A stretch of 64,000 nucleotides of DNA from an uncultured bacterium (GCA_905214105.1 CAJMKK010000004.1:124001-188000); one strand, 5' to 3'. Shown: positions 27,477 to 35,838, counted from the stretch's first letter. Made by a program: numbers and translations. Notes: generated from the letters alone by a model not told the origin.

Positions 27477-27957
27477 AAAGGATCACTCCTTCGCGCTCGA
27501 TTACCGCGGCAAGATCGTCATCAAGATAATCGCTCGAGACAAGGTCAACCTGCCTTCCGGTTTCCTTGCGCACTGCCTCACCAAACGCCGACAACGCAAA
27601 AAGACCAAAGCCCTGCTCGCGATCGACTTTGAGACGCAAGTCGATATCACTATCGACACGCGCCTCGCCACGGGCATACGATCCAAATAGGATCACGGTT
27701 TTGATGGCGGGAATCGGGCTGGCTGCCTCGCGGACGGCGGACTCAATCTGAGCGGTATCCAAAATGTCTGCGGCGACGTTTTCGCTCGCAGAGTTTCTAC
27801 CAAGTGAAGGAACAAACGGCAGCGAGCGCTCGCGCAACATCTGCCTCATGAACATATTGACCGCAACGGACGAAGTCATGCCGAGTTCTTCGCACAGCTC
27901 GGCAAATGAATCTTTAATTGACGAGTCCACTCGAACACTCAGCACAGACGCAGCCAT
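27463..27957 (-). CDS. RelB/DinJ-like N-terminus fused to minimal nucleotidyltransferase (MntA-type antitoxin)
   Basis: 164 aa. Residues 1-50 (SVRVDSSIKDSFAELCEELG, then AVNMFMRQMLRERSLPF) match the RelB/DinJ ribbon-helix-helix antitoxin pattern. Residues about 80-164 are a minimal nucleotidyltransferase: GS-x10-D-x-D is GSYARGEARVDSDID (92-106), with a later Asp in GRQVDLVSS. MntA enzymes add AMP to HepT and neutralise it. The added DNA-binding module would let the antitoxin repress its own promoter. Start 27957 has GGAGG 5 bases upstream. It precedes the HEPN toxin gene. Confidence 0.85.
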   Translation of the reverse strand: MAASVLSVRVDSSIKDSFAELCEELGMTSSVAVNMFMRQMLRERSLPFVPSLGRNSASENVAADILDTAQIESAVREAASPIPAIKTVILFGSYARGEARVDSDIDLRLKVDREQGFGLFALSAFGEAVRKETGRQVDLVSSDYLDDDLAAVIEREGVILYDRA

Positions 27958-27999
27958 GGATACCTCCTGCATGACATTGTCTATATAATATCACACAGA

Positions 28000-29022
28000 C
28001 TAGCGCGAGATCGAAGCGCGGTGTTCGATGTGGCCGGGGACCTCGATGCGCTTGGGAGCGAGCCTTGCGGCCTCGCCCACCGTAGTGGTAACGACATCGA
28101 TGCGCTCGGACAGACGCTCGACTACGCGCTCGGCAATGGTGAGGGTGTCCTGCGCGGCCGTGGTCACACCGCCAAAGAGCACGTGGTTCCAGGGGTAATC
28201 GTCAAACGTCGCGATCTTGAGACCCGCCGGCAGCGAGGGGCCAAGCTGCGCCAGCGCCTCGGTCAGACGCAAAAAGACCAAGCCGTTGACGGCAATAAGG
28301 CCGAGTTTTTTGCCTGCGTTGCCGCGAATAGTCTCGTCCAGGCGGCCGACACCCGCGGCGCCACCGTCGGCCAGGGTGACGACCTTGCCGGTCAGGCCGC
28401 GACGCGAGAGCTCGTCGGCAAAGGCCTCGGCGCGCTCGCGACGCACGGGGCTGTCGTCGCTTGCCTCGGTGAGCAGGCACAGGTGCTCGCTGCCCGCGGC
28501 GACCAAGGCGTCTACCAGGCCGGCGACCAACTCGCGGTTGTTAGAGGTCACCAGATCGATGCCGCCATTGGCAACATCGCGGTCGAGCAGCACAACGGGC
28601 AGGCGTCCCGCGGCCGCGGCGATCGCCTCGTCGTTACCGCCGCAGGTGTTGACGATCAGGCCGTCCACGCCGGCATCGATAAGCCTGGTGAGTGACTCGG
28701 CCTCCTTAGCGGAGTTGTTGCCGCTAATGGCCGTCATGAGCGAGCAGCCGCGCGCGGCGGCGCTAGCGGAAAGGCCCTCGAGCATGGCGCTGGAGAACGG
28801 GTTGGCGATGTCGGCCAAGATCACGCCGATGAGGTTGGTGCGTGAGCTGCGCAGATTGCGCGCGGCGGCACGTGGGCGATAACCGGTGCGCTCGACAACC
28901 GCCGCGATGCGAGCACGGGTTTCCTCGGTCATTTGCCCGGGACGGTTGTTGAGATAGCGCGAGACCGTGGCCGGGCTCACGCCCGCCTCGGCGGCAATGT
29001 CCTTGATTCTCATCTGCGCCAT
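28000..29022 (-). CDS. LacI-family regulator, probable repressor of kdgK (KdgR-like role)
   Basis: 340 aa. The N-terminal LacI helix-turn-helix (IKDIAAEAGVSPATVSRYLN..TGYRPRAAARNL) is followed by a periplasmic-binding-protein-like sugar-sensing domain (NLIGVILADIANPF.. onward). It is divergent from kdgK, and two tandem AAACCGATTTCG sites sit just after the kdgK -10 box, so autoregulation and kdgK repression are likely, with KDG or a phosphorylated derivative as a plausible effector. Start 29022 is preferred over the open frame 16 codons upstream because the HTH begins a few residues later; the ribosome site (GGGGTG) is weak. Confidence 0.85.
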   Translation of the reverse strand: MAQMRIKDIAAEAGVSPATVSRYLNNRPGQMTEETRARIAAVVERTGYRPRAAARNLRSSRTNLIGVILADIANPFSSAMLEGLSASAAARGCSLMTAISGNNSAKEAESLTRLIDAGVDGLIVNTCGGNDEAIAAAAGRLPVVLLDRDVANGGIDLVTSNNRELVAGLVDALVAAGSEHLCLLTEASDDSPVRRERAEAFADELSRRGLTGKVVTLADGGAAGVGRLDETIRGNAGKKLGLIAVNGLVFLRLTEALAQLGPSLPAGLKIATFDDYPWNHVLFGGVTTAAQDTLTIAERVVERLSERIDVVTTTVGEAARLAPKRIEVPGHIEHRASISR

Positions 29023-29108
29023 AGCGCACCCCGTTTCCCAATTGTCGGCGGTCTGAGCCATTTTAGGCATTTTTTTAAAAATCTCGCTTGCAAAACGCTG
29101 TAGGTGAG

Positions 29109-29151
29109 TATACTACAACTCGAAACGAAACCGATTTCGTAAACCGATTTC
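29109..29151 (+). promoter_or_regulatory. kdgK promoter with tandem LacI-type operators
   Basis: A TATACT -10 (29109-29114) is preceded by a TTGCAA/CTTGCA -35 (spacer 15-16). Two repeats of AAACCGATTTCG start 13 bp apart (29127-29138 and 29140-29151); each is an imperfect palindrome with the central CG typical of LacI-family sites. Located where a bound repressor would block the start. Confidence 0.65.
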
Positions 29152-29156
29152 GGCAA

Positions 29157-29214
29157 GCGTTGGCACGGAGGTGCAAAGATGCACCCTACCGTCTTGGCAC
29201 CTCCGTGCCAACGC
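29157..29214 (+). other. Long hairpin in kdgK 5' leader
   Basis: Eighteen-bp perfect arms (29157-29174 and 29197-29214; GCGTTGGCACGGAGGTGC and complement) around a 22-base loop, between the operators and the kdgK ribosome site. There is no T-tract after it, so mRNA stabilisation or regulation is more likely than termination. Confidence 0.7.
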
Positions 29215-29257
29215 CATATCAAAGGTGTACGCACGAGCAAGAAGGAGCTGCGCGACC

Positions 29258-30292
29258 ATGGGTAAAACGGTTCTTACCTTCGGCGAGATCATGATGAGGC
29301 TCTCGCCCAAAGATCACTTGCGCATTGAACAGGCCACCGAGTTTGACGTTCGCTACGGCGGCGCCGAGGCCAACACCGCGCTTTCCCTGGCCTATCAGGG
29401 CGACAAGGCCGCTTACGTCTCCGTTGTTCCGGCCAACCGCCTGGGCGAGTGCGCCCTTCGCTCGCTGAAGGCTTACGGCGTCGACACCACGCGCGTCGTG
29501 CGCCAGGGCGACCGTCTTGGCTCCTATGTGTTTGAGGTTGGCGCCTCGCAGCGCGGCAACGGCTGCGTCTACGACCGCAAGTATTCCGCCATCAACATGG
29601 CCAAGCGCGACGTCTTTGATTGGGACGAAATCCTCAAGGGCGTCGATGTCTTCTACTTCTCTGGCGTGACTCCCGCTGTCTCCAACGAGATGGCAGCTGC
29701 GTGCAAAGACGCCCTCACCGCCTGCCGCACCAAGGGCATCACCACCGTGTGCGACGTTAACTATCGCGGCAAGATGTGGTCGCCCGAGAAGTCGCAGGCA
29801 ACCATGAAGGAGCTCCTGCCGCTCGTCGACATCTGCATCGCCAACGACGAGGACGCGCCTGCCGGCCTCGGTATGACCTGCGTCTCCGGCTCCCTTGCCC
29901 ACGGAATCGAGGAGCGTGACACCTACGTCGAGATGGCCCGTCAGATCTGCGCCGAGTACGGCTGCAAGAAGGTCGCCTCGGTCGTCCGCAACATCTCCTG
30001 CGTCGAGCGCTCCATCTGGATGGGCATGCTCTTTGACGCCGAGAGCGGCGAGCACTGGTTCTCCCCTGCTCACGACGTACACGTGCTCGAGGGCGTTGCT
30101 GCCGGCGACGCTTTCAACGCCGGTCTCGTCCATGCCCTCATCAACGACTTTGACTCGCAGGACGCCGTCAACTACGCAATTGCGGCCTCGATCCTCAAGC
30201 TCACCATCAAGGGCGATTCCAACTTGGTGACCGCAGACGAGATCGCAGCCGTCGCCAACGCCGCCGACGGTGGCACTCGCGTCGCGCGCTAA
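29258..30292 (+). CDS. kdgK: 2-keto-3-deoxygluconate kinase
   Basis: 344 aa PfkB-family sugar kinase. GGAEANTALSLA (substrate-binding glycines), GVTPAVS, CDVNYRGKMW and the C-terminal GVAAGDAFNAGLVHAL, whose Asp is the catalytic base of the anion-hole motif (GAGD type). It phosphorylates KDG to KDPG, which the downstream aldolase splits. ATG 29258 is preceded by GAAGGAG. Divergent LacI regulator upstream; eda follows on the same strand after 253 bases with three hairpins. Confidence 0.93.
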   Translation: MGKTVLTFGEIMMRLSPKDHLRIEQATEFDVRYGGAEANTALSLAYQGDKAAYVSVVPANRLGECALRSLKAYGVDTTRVVRQGDRLGSYVFEVGASQRGNGCVYDRKYSAINMAKRDVFDWDEILKGVDVFYFSGVTPAVSNEMAAACKDALTACRTKGITTVCDVNYRGKMWSPEKSQATMKELLPLVDICIANDEDAPAGLGMTCVSGSLAHGIEERDTYVEMARQICAEYGCKKVASVVRNISCVERSIWMGMLFDAESGEHWFSPAHDVHVLEGVAAGDAFNAGLVHALINDFDSQDAVNYAIAASILKLTIKGDSNLVTADEIAAVANAADGGTRVAR

Positions 30293-30306
30293 GCCGTCTC
30301 CATTCC

Positions 30307-30486
30307 GCGGGCCGCAGCTTTCCATACCCATACCCCTGCGGCCCGCTCCCCGATCTTTCCGGTCGGGCAAAACCACCAGCCCCATTCCGGTTTTGCCCGG
30401 CATTCCCTATACGACTGGTCGCGCAGCCGGTTTTGGAATTGCTTGAACCCCAAGCAGTGCCTCCGATAACCAATCCAAAACCGGCT
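30307..30486 (+). other. Three consecutive hairpins between kdgK and eda
   Basis: Stem 1: GCGGGCCGCAG with its complement (30307-30317/30336-30346). Stem 2: CGGGCAAAACC with its complement (30364-30374/30389-30399). Stem 3: AGCCGGTTTTGGA with its complement (30425-30437/30474-30486), with a smaller stem nested inside. None has a clear T-tract. They may set the relative amounts of kdgK and eda mRNA. Confidence 0.65.
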
Positions 30487-30545
30487 CTTGACCAGCACAT
30501 TTAGCAATCATGCGCCCGTGCGCGCCTCACATCGAAAGGAACACC

Positions 30546-31187
30546 ATGTTCGATCAGTTCTACACCACGCTTGAATCCCTGGGCATCGTCCCGGTCGTCG
30601 TGCTCGACAAGGTCGAGGATGCCGCCCCCCTCGCTCACGCCCTTATGGCAGCCGGCATGAAGTCCGCCGAGGTCACCTTCCGCACCGCCTGCGCCGCCGA
30701 GTGCATCGCCGCCATGGCCGAGGCCGAGCCCGAGATGTGCGTTGGCGCCGGCACTGTCCTGACCGTCGAGCAGGTTGAGCAGGCCCGCGCCGCCGGTGCC
30801 AAGTTCATCGTCTCCCCGGGTTACAACGAGGACGTCGTGAAACACTGCATCGACATCGACCTGCCCGTGCTGCCCGGCACCGTGACCCCCTCCGAGGTCA
30901 CCGCCGCCGAGAACCTGGGCCTCAAGGTCACCAAATTCTTCCCCGCGGCTCAGTATGGCGGCCTCAACACCATCAAGGCCCTCGCTGCTCCGTTTGTCGG
31001 CCATCGCTTTATGCCCACCGGCGGCGTGAACACTGCCAACGTCGAGGAGTACCTGAGCTCCTCCGCCATCATCGCCTGCGGTGGCACCTGGATGGTCAAG
31101 CCCACCCTGTTCGCCGGCGGCGACTTCTCCAAGGTCGAGCAGATCGCCCGCGAGGCCATGGACGTCGTCAAGGAGGTCCGCGGCTAA
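30546..31187 (+). CDS. eda: 2-keto-3-deoxy-6-phosphogluconate aldolase
   Basis: 213 aa, the usual KDPG/KHG aldolase length. Glu42 (AEVTFRT) and Schiff-base Lys130 (VTKFFPA) are in the family positions, with VGAGTVL and MPTGGVN phosphate-binding loops. It cleaves KDPG to pyruvate and glyceraldehyde 3-phosphate, the last step of the uronate route. GAAAGGA lies 6 bases before ATG 30546. A terminator follows at 31261. Confidence 0.96.
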   Translation: MFDQFYTTLESLGIVPVVVLDKVEDAAPLAHALMAAGMKSAEVTFRTACAAECIAAMAEAEPEMCVGAGTVLTVEQVEQARAAGAKFIVSPGYNEDVVKHCIDIDLPVLPGTVTPSEVTAAENLGLKVTKFFPAAQYGGLNTIKALAAPFVGHRFMPTGGVNTANVEEYLSSSAIIACGGTWMVKPTLFAGGDFSKVEQIAREAMDVVKEVRG

Positions 31188-31556
31188 CCCTGCCGCCTGA
31201 GACGGGGTGAAATGGTGGATTTTCTGCTTGACTTCCCCGCTTGACTCGCTCTCTATCGTGGGGGCGCGACCGAGGCCGCGCCCCTTTAAAACGGCTCGGA
31301 AGCGCGCCGTTTCCGTCACGAACAAGAACCGAAACCGTCTTGTGTGCTGATAGAACGTGACGGAAGCGACACGCCCCCGAGCCGCTTTGTTTATGCGGCT
31401 GGCAGGCGCACTCAACTAAGCCACTTCGACAAAAGCCATGTCACCCAAACAGCTGCGGCGCCGTCTGGAGGAATGAATCCTTGCTTCCGATCTTTTCCCC
31501 CAAGCGGCGCCGCAGCCTTTACTGCATCTCCCAAATTCCGAAAGGAAGGTCACGAC
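31188..31556 (+). other. Structured intergenic region between eda and the YczE-like gene
   Basis: No gene over 369 bases. It holds a terminator (31261-31287, GGGGCGCG/CGCGCCCC plus TTTAAAA), nested complementary segments (CGGCTCGG 31292-31299 with CCGAGCCG 31377-31384; TTCCGTCACG 31311-31320 with CGTGACGGAA 31356-31365), and a 12-bp stem 31452-31463/31505-31516 (GCTGCGGCGCCG) ending 40 bases before the next start. Confidence 0.6.
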
Positions 31557-32234
31557 ATGCGGCCGCTCATCGTAATGAATGGCGAAGATATCGATTGGTT
31601 CCATACCGTTATCAGAATGCTGATGTATCTGATGGGCGTTGCAGTACTGGCACTCGGCATGAGTCTCCAGACGGCATCCGGCTTGGGAGTCGCTGCGCTC
31701 ACGTGCTTTGCCACAACCATATCCATGCTCACCGGCAAGACACTCGGCTTTTGGATCACTGCTACCTATGTCGCCTACATCCTGGCGCAATTGGCCATCT
31801 TGCGACGCGAGTTCCAGCCGCGTATTTTGCTCGAGCTGTACTTCTCGACGCTCATCGGCGGCTTCACCGATTTCTTCATGGCGGTCAACCCACTGCATCC
31901 CACGGCACTCCCCGCACAGGTTGCGACCATGCTGCTCTCCCTCGCTGTCACCGCATTTGGCGTAAGTCTCGTCGTCAACATGGGCGTTGTCCCCAACGCG
32001 CCCGACGGCTTGGTGCAGGTCATTGCCGAAAAGCTTAAACGCCGCTTTGGCGACGTAAAAGTCGTGTTCGACTGCTCACATGTCGCCGTGTCCCTCATTC
32101 TGTCGCTCGCGCTCATGCACAACCTAGGCGGCTTTGGCGTGACCACAGCCATCTCGGCGCTGTTCTTGGGCCACGTCATCAACGTCGCCAACAAGCTCTT
32201 CGCCCAGCACTTTATCCGCGCGGCATTCGGATAA
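31557..32234 (+). CDS. YczE/YitT-like integral membrane protein
   Basis: 225 aa with about five to six hydrophobic segments. The pattern (MYLMGVAVLALGMSLQTASG, then IGGFTDFFM, then NMGVVPNAPDGL) resembles the YczE/YyaS family of membrane proteins of unknown function. Start 31557 has AAAGGAAGG upstream; the frame is open further upstream but those codons lie in the structured leader. It stands alone on the plus strand behind a structured leader. Transport or regulation of a small molecule is possible but not shown. Confidence 0.75.
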   Translation: MRPLIVMNGEDIDWFHTVIRMLMYLMGVAVLALGMSLQTASGLGVAALTCFATTISMLTGKTLGFWITATYVAYILAQLAILRREFQPRILLELYFSTLIGGFTDFFMAVNPLHPTALPAQVATMLLSLAVTAFGVSLVVNMGVVPNAPDGLVQVIAEKLKRRFGDVKVVFDCSHVAVSLILSLALMHNLGGFGVTTAISALFLGHVINVANKLFAQHFIRAAFG

Positions 32235-32336
32235 TAGCACCACCGTAAGAACCCGAGAACAGCGCTATACGTTGCTATATCTCACTAACGTTGCTATATC
32301 TTGCTATAAATCGACCGCTACCAGCCAACATACAAC

Positions 32337-32368
32337 AGGCCTCAAGCGGGCAAAGGCTTGGGGCCTGT
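32337..32368. terminator. Terminator between YczE-like and AlbA_2 genes (convergent)
   Basis: Twelve-base arms CAGGCCTCAAGC/GCTTGGGGCCTG with one wobble, lying between convergent genes. Just upstream a 13-14 base direct repeat ACGTTGCTATATCT occurs twice (32269 and 32288). Confidence 0.65.
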
Positions 32369-32390
32369 CTTGCAATATGGTTCTTTTGGC

Positions 32391-33644
32391 CTATGCGCGC
32401 TCGTATTTCGTGGAACGCCCAGTTCCCCGCTTTACAACCGCGTTCCGCCCAATCAGTGATTCAAGCGCCGTCAACGCACGCGCGCGGCTCAACCCCGTCT
32501 GCTGCTCAATCTCGCCCCGCGACATTATTCGTCCGACCGACAAAGCCTTGAGAACCTGGGCCTCTTCCTCAGACCCCTCAAAGGCATCGATAACGGGCAA
32601 TGTGACGGTCACCATGCCGCCGCGAACATCAAATACCGGTCGGCTTAAAGAATCTCGATACGCACGCCTGATTCGCGCGATTCCCGTGCCAAATTTCTCG
32701 ATGTAATCCAGCTTTAAAAAGACCTCGGCGACAATTGGGTTTCTGAGCACGGATATCTGCCCATACAGGTATTGTTCCGTCGTCAAACCGGCAGGCAGCG
32801 ATCCGGGCGAAGTGACAACGACGCGATCGTCGTACAGGGCAATTTGAACATTCGCTCGAACGTCCCACGTCCGATGCACCAAAGCGTTTGCAACGGCTTC
32901 GCGAAACGCCTCAAGAGGAATTCGATCAGTTTGGACGCGTTCCATCCCTTCGATACGTTCATAACGGTAGTAGCGTGCAAACATAGCCACCGCCCTGTCC
33001 ACCTGTTCAATTGCGGATACATTTGTCGCCGACTCACGATCCAAGATCACATCCTCGGTATCACCAAAACGGACGCAGTCGATGCCAGGAAAATCGTTCT
33101 TATCCGCCAAAATCGCCGCAGCGTTGGTATAGCCGTCCTTGCCGAGCAAGCGAAGCGTGCGCATAATATCCGACGTTAGCTCAGAAATGCCGAGATGTTC
33201 AACACACTTTTGCTCGAGCGTGCAAAAACTCAAGTCCTGGCAAGTCGACGTGAGCGCGTCGAACGTTACGTTGCTGCCTTCGAGCGTCAACCTGCCATAC
33301 TCAAACCGGTCGACCTCCACCGTTGCCGAATCGTTTCGCCTGTAGGCCTTTCCCTTGCTTCGATAGGGTTTGTCCTGTCCCTCATAAACCGTAAGGATTA
33401 CGGTCCCGTGTTTCTCATCGGGCTCGAGCGTGTAACGGGGAGCGGGGTCCAAGCTGTCATTAATCATGTTCTCGATGCGGAGACACTCTGCGACCGGATC
33501 TGCAAGGCCGACAGCCGCGCCCTCGTCATCAACGCCAAACTCAATCTTGCCCGTCCCGTAGTTTGCATAGGCGCTCACCGTTTTAAGAAACGTCGGCGTA
33601 ACGCTTTCCTTGTATTCGACTGTAGGGCTCTCTCTAACAACCAT
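32391..33644 (-). CDS. Schlafen AlbA_2-domain regulator with GHKL-ATPase-like domain and winged helix
   Basis: 417 aa. Residues about 5-120 are an AlbA_2 (Schlafen-type) domain (ESPTVEYKESVTPTFLKTVS, then GKIEFGVDDEG). About 240-330 is the HATPase_c_4 module common in these proteins (EAFREAVANALVHRTWD, then VVVTSPGSLPAG, then EKFGTGIARI). The last 65 residues are a winged helix (SRGEIEQQTGLSRARAL). Such proteins are usually annotated as RecG-like helicases or transcriptional regulators. GAAGAGG lies 8 bases before ATG 33644. A 19-bp palindrome lies 77 bases upstream, so autorepression is likely. Confidence 0.8.
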   Translation of the reverse strand: MVVRESPTVEYKESVTPTFLKTVSAYANYGTGKIEFGVDDEGAAVGLADPVAECLRIENMINDSLDPAPRYTLEPDEKHGTVILTVYEGQDKPYRSKGKAYRRNDSATVEVDRFEYGRLTLEGSNVTFDALTSTCQDLSFCTLEQKCVEHLGISELTSDIMRTLRLLGKDGYTNAAAILADKNDFPGIDCVRFGDTEDVILDRESATNVSAIEQVDRAVAMFARYYRYERIEGMERVQTDRIPLEAFREAVANALVHRTWDVRANVQIALYDDRVVVTSPGSLPAGLTTEQYLYGQISVLRNPIVAEVFLKLDYIEKFGTGIARIRRAYRDSLSRPVFDVRGGMVTVTLPVIDAFEGSEEEAQVLKALSVGRIMSRGEIEQQTGLSRARALTALESLIGRNAVVKRGTGRSTKYERA

Positions 33645-33683
33645 ACGCCCAACCTCTTCGTTTCGTACCATTCATGACCGTAT

Positions 33684-33812
33684 TATAAGACGAAAACCGT
33701 TTGCGTACTAAATATACCAAGACGCAAACGGTTTGCGTCTTGATTTGCGTCCGAAATGAGAATGGAAACTGCGCTTTCGTACGCTTATTACCAAACGCAA
33801 ACTATTTTCGTT
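33684..33812 (-). promoter_or_regulatory. Palindromic operator cluster upstream of AlbA_2 gene
   Basis: A perfect 9+1+9 palindrome GACGCAAACGGTTTGCGTC at 33721-33739. A partial copy AAAACCGTTTGCGT lies 40 bases closer to the gene (around 33694-33707), and ACGCAAAC recurs near 33794. Repeated ACGCAAAC half-sites around the probable promoter suggest binding by the adjacent winged-helix protein. The rest of 33645-33933 shows no gene. Confidence 0.6.
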
Positions 33813-33933
33813 CGGCAATACGTCAACAATCCGGACGAAAAAGGCCCCGAGCTCGTGAGTGAACTGGGGGGGCGTCTGCACCACCTGGGCAGCACAACAA
33901 CCCCTATTTCATCGCGACTTATGGGGGAGACGA

Positions 33934-34626
33934 TTAGATGGCCGAGTCTTTGGACAGCTCAAAATAGTCGGGATGCAAGGCGATAACCGGACCTTGCTCC
34001 TCGGGCATCAAGTGCAGGTGTGTCTCTGCCAGATAGCTCGCCGCGTCGGTATCGCCCCTCTTAATGGCCTCGAGAATCCGGCGATGCTGCCGACGAATCG
34101 GCTCCCAATCCAGATCCTGCGACACCATACGCAACCAGTTGTATCGCTCAAAATGCGTGTTGACGCTCTTCATCCAATCCCACAACATGTGACGGCCAGC
34201 AATCACGAAACACGTCTCATGGAACAGGTTATCCAGGTCGAAAAAGCGACGCGTTTCGCTATGGTCGAGCGATTCGGACTCGGCAAGAACCTGCTCGAGC
34301 CGCTGCTTTTGCTCGGGCGTGGCGGCAGAGCAGCATTTAATAAGCACGCTTCTCTCGAGTTTCTCGCGCAAGAAACAGGCGTTCTCGGCGTGCTCCATGC
34401 TGATTTTAGAGACATAGGTGCCGCTTTTGGGACGCGTTTCCACCAGCTCCTGCTCGCGCAGGCGCACAAAAGACTCGCGAATGGGCGTGCGCCCGATCCC
34501 CGTCTCCTTTTCCAGACCAATCGCCGAAAGGCGCGTGCCGGGCCTGAGCTCGGCATAGATGATCTTGGAGCGCAGTGCGTTGTATGCCTGATCTTGCAGG
34601 CTCTGATAATGCTGGTGTTGTTCCAT
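33934..34626 (-). CDS. GntR-family (FadR/FCD subfamily) transcriptional regulator
   Basis: 230 aa. An N-terminal GntR winged helix (LQDQAYNALRSKIIYAELRP, then TGIGRTPIRESFVRLREQEL) and a C-terminal all-helical FCD domain (about 95-215) with His/Asp residues (FHETCF, RQHRRIL) that in this family bind metal and an organic acid. It is divergent from kduD, so a role in uronate gene control is likely (compare UxuR/ExuR, same family). GAGGG lies 5 bases before ATG 34626; an upstream in-frame extension has no ribosome site. Confidence 0.88.
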   Translation of the reverse strand: MEQHQHYQSLQDQAYNALRSKIIYAELRPGTRLSAIGLEKETGIGRTPIRESFVRLREQELVETRPKSGTYVSKISMEHAENACFLREKLERSVLIKCCSAATPEQKQRLEQVLAESESLDHSETRRFFDLDNLFHETCFVIAGRHMLWDWMKSVNTHFERYNWLRMVSQDLDWEPIRRQHRRILEAIKRGDTDAASYLAETHLHLMPEEQGPVIALHPDYFELSKDSAI

Positions 34627-35015
34627 AAAGCCCTCGGATGAAGCCCACAGTTTGTCGAATATCTCTCCACGTAATACTATCGCATCCTGCGACGCTCCCC
34701 GCACAGGTTATGAGCATGTCGCCTCCCCTTCGAGCCGCAGATGGCAAGCATGGCCACAAAGCGCGCAAGCCCACCGCGGCACACGATGCGATGTGTTTGC
34801 ACCTGCCCTACAACCGCAACATGATTGCGGAGAGTGCACAGGCACAGAGCGAATGGCGGGCATCGCGACAATCGGCCACAACCGTTCGCCTTTTAAAAGT
34901 GAACGTTCACCTGATTCTAGGAAAAGCTGCGAGTAAATTCCTCTGCTTCTCCTATACTGAGCTTGTATTAGAAGTAGGACTCATAAAGATGAACGTTTCT
35001 TTAGGAAGGATTGCT
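34627..35015 (+). promoter_or_regulatory. kduD control region: direct repeat plus palindromic operator
   Basis: No gene in 389 bases. ACCGTTCGC (34881-34889) and AACGTTCAC (34902-34910) are 21 bp apart, a LytTR-box-like pair in the direction of kduD. The second copy is also half of the palindrome GTGAACGTTCAC (34899-34910). A TATACT -10 lies at 34953-34958, and a further half-site ATGAACGTTT at 34989-34998 is inside the leader. Confidence 0.55.
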
Positions 35016-35825
35016 ATGTCTGATCTTATGGACAGCTTCCGCCTAGATGGCAAAGTCGCGCTCGTGACCGGTGCCACCTACGGTATTGGCATGGCCATTG
35101 CCGAGGCACTCGGTGAGGCCGGGGCCAAGATTGCCTTTAACGCCCGTCACGCCGACAAAGTCGCCGAGGCCGAAAAGCACTACCGTGAGCTGGGCTTTGA
35201 TGCTCACGGCTATGTTGCCGACGTCACCGACGAGACCGTCGTCGCCGAGCTCATAGCCAAGATCGAGGCAGATTTTGGCACCACGCCCGACATCCTGGTC
35301 AACAACGCCGGCGTCATCCAGCGCACGCCGATGCTCGACATGAGCGCCGAGGACTTCCGTCGCGTCGTCGACATTGACCTCAATGCGCCGTTTATCGTGT
35401 CCAAGGCCTGCCTGCCGGGCATGATCGCCAAGGGCCACGGCAAGATCATCAATATCTGCTCCATGATGAGCGAGCTCGGCCGCGAGACCATCGCCGGCTA
35501 TGCCGCCGCCAAGGGCGGACTCAAGATGCTCACCAAGAACATCTGCTCCGAGTTTGGCGAGGCCAATATCCAGTGCAACGGCATTGGGCCCGGCTACATC
35601 GCCACCCCGCAGACCGCACCGCTGCGCGAGACGCAGCCCGATGGCAGCCGTCACCCGTTTGACCAGTTCATCATTGCCAAGACGCCGGCCGCCCGTTGGG
35701 GCACGCCCGAAGACCTGAAGGGCCCCGCCGTGTTCCTGGCTTCCGACGCATCGAACTTCGTCAACGGGCACATTCTGTACGTGGACGGCGGCATTCTGGC
35801 ATACATCGGTAAACAGCCGCAATAG
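35016..35825 (+). CDS. kduD: 2-deoxy-D-gluconate 3-dehydrogenase / DKII dehydrogenase (KduD-like SDR)
   Basis: 269 aa short-chain dehydrogenase. NAD(P) site TGATYGIG, NNAGV, catalytic Ser (INICSMMSE) and YxxxK (GYAAAKGG), C-terminal GPGYIATPQT. It reduces 2,5-diketo-3-deoxygluconate to KDG, the last step for unsaturated uronates. Gluconate 5-dehydrogenases are very similar, but the uronate context and the DhuI-like gene downstream favour KduD. ATG 35016 has TTAGGAAGGA upstream. Regulated from 34881-34998. Confidence 0.87.
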   Translation: MSDLMDSFRLDGKVALVTGATYGIGMAIAEALGEAGAKIAFNARHADKVAEAEKHYRELGFDAHGYVADVTDETVVAELIAKIEADFGTTPDILVNNAGVIQRTPMLDMSAEDFRRVVDIDLNAPFIVSKACLPGMIAKGHGKIINICSMMSELGRETIAGYAAAKGGLKMLTKNICSEFGEANIQCNGIGPGYIATPQTAPLRETQPDGSRHPFDQFIIAKTPAARWGTPEDLKGPAVFLASDASNFVNGHILYVDGGILAYIGKQPQ

Positions 35826-35838
35826 GGAAACTGGGCGA

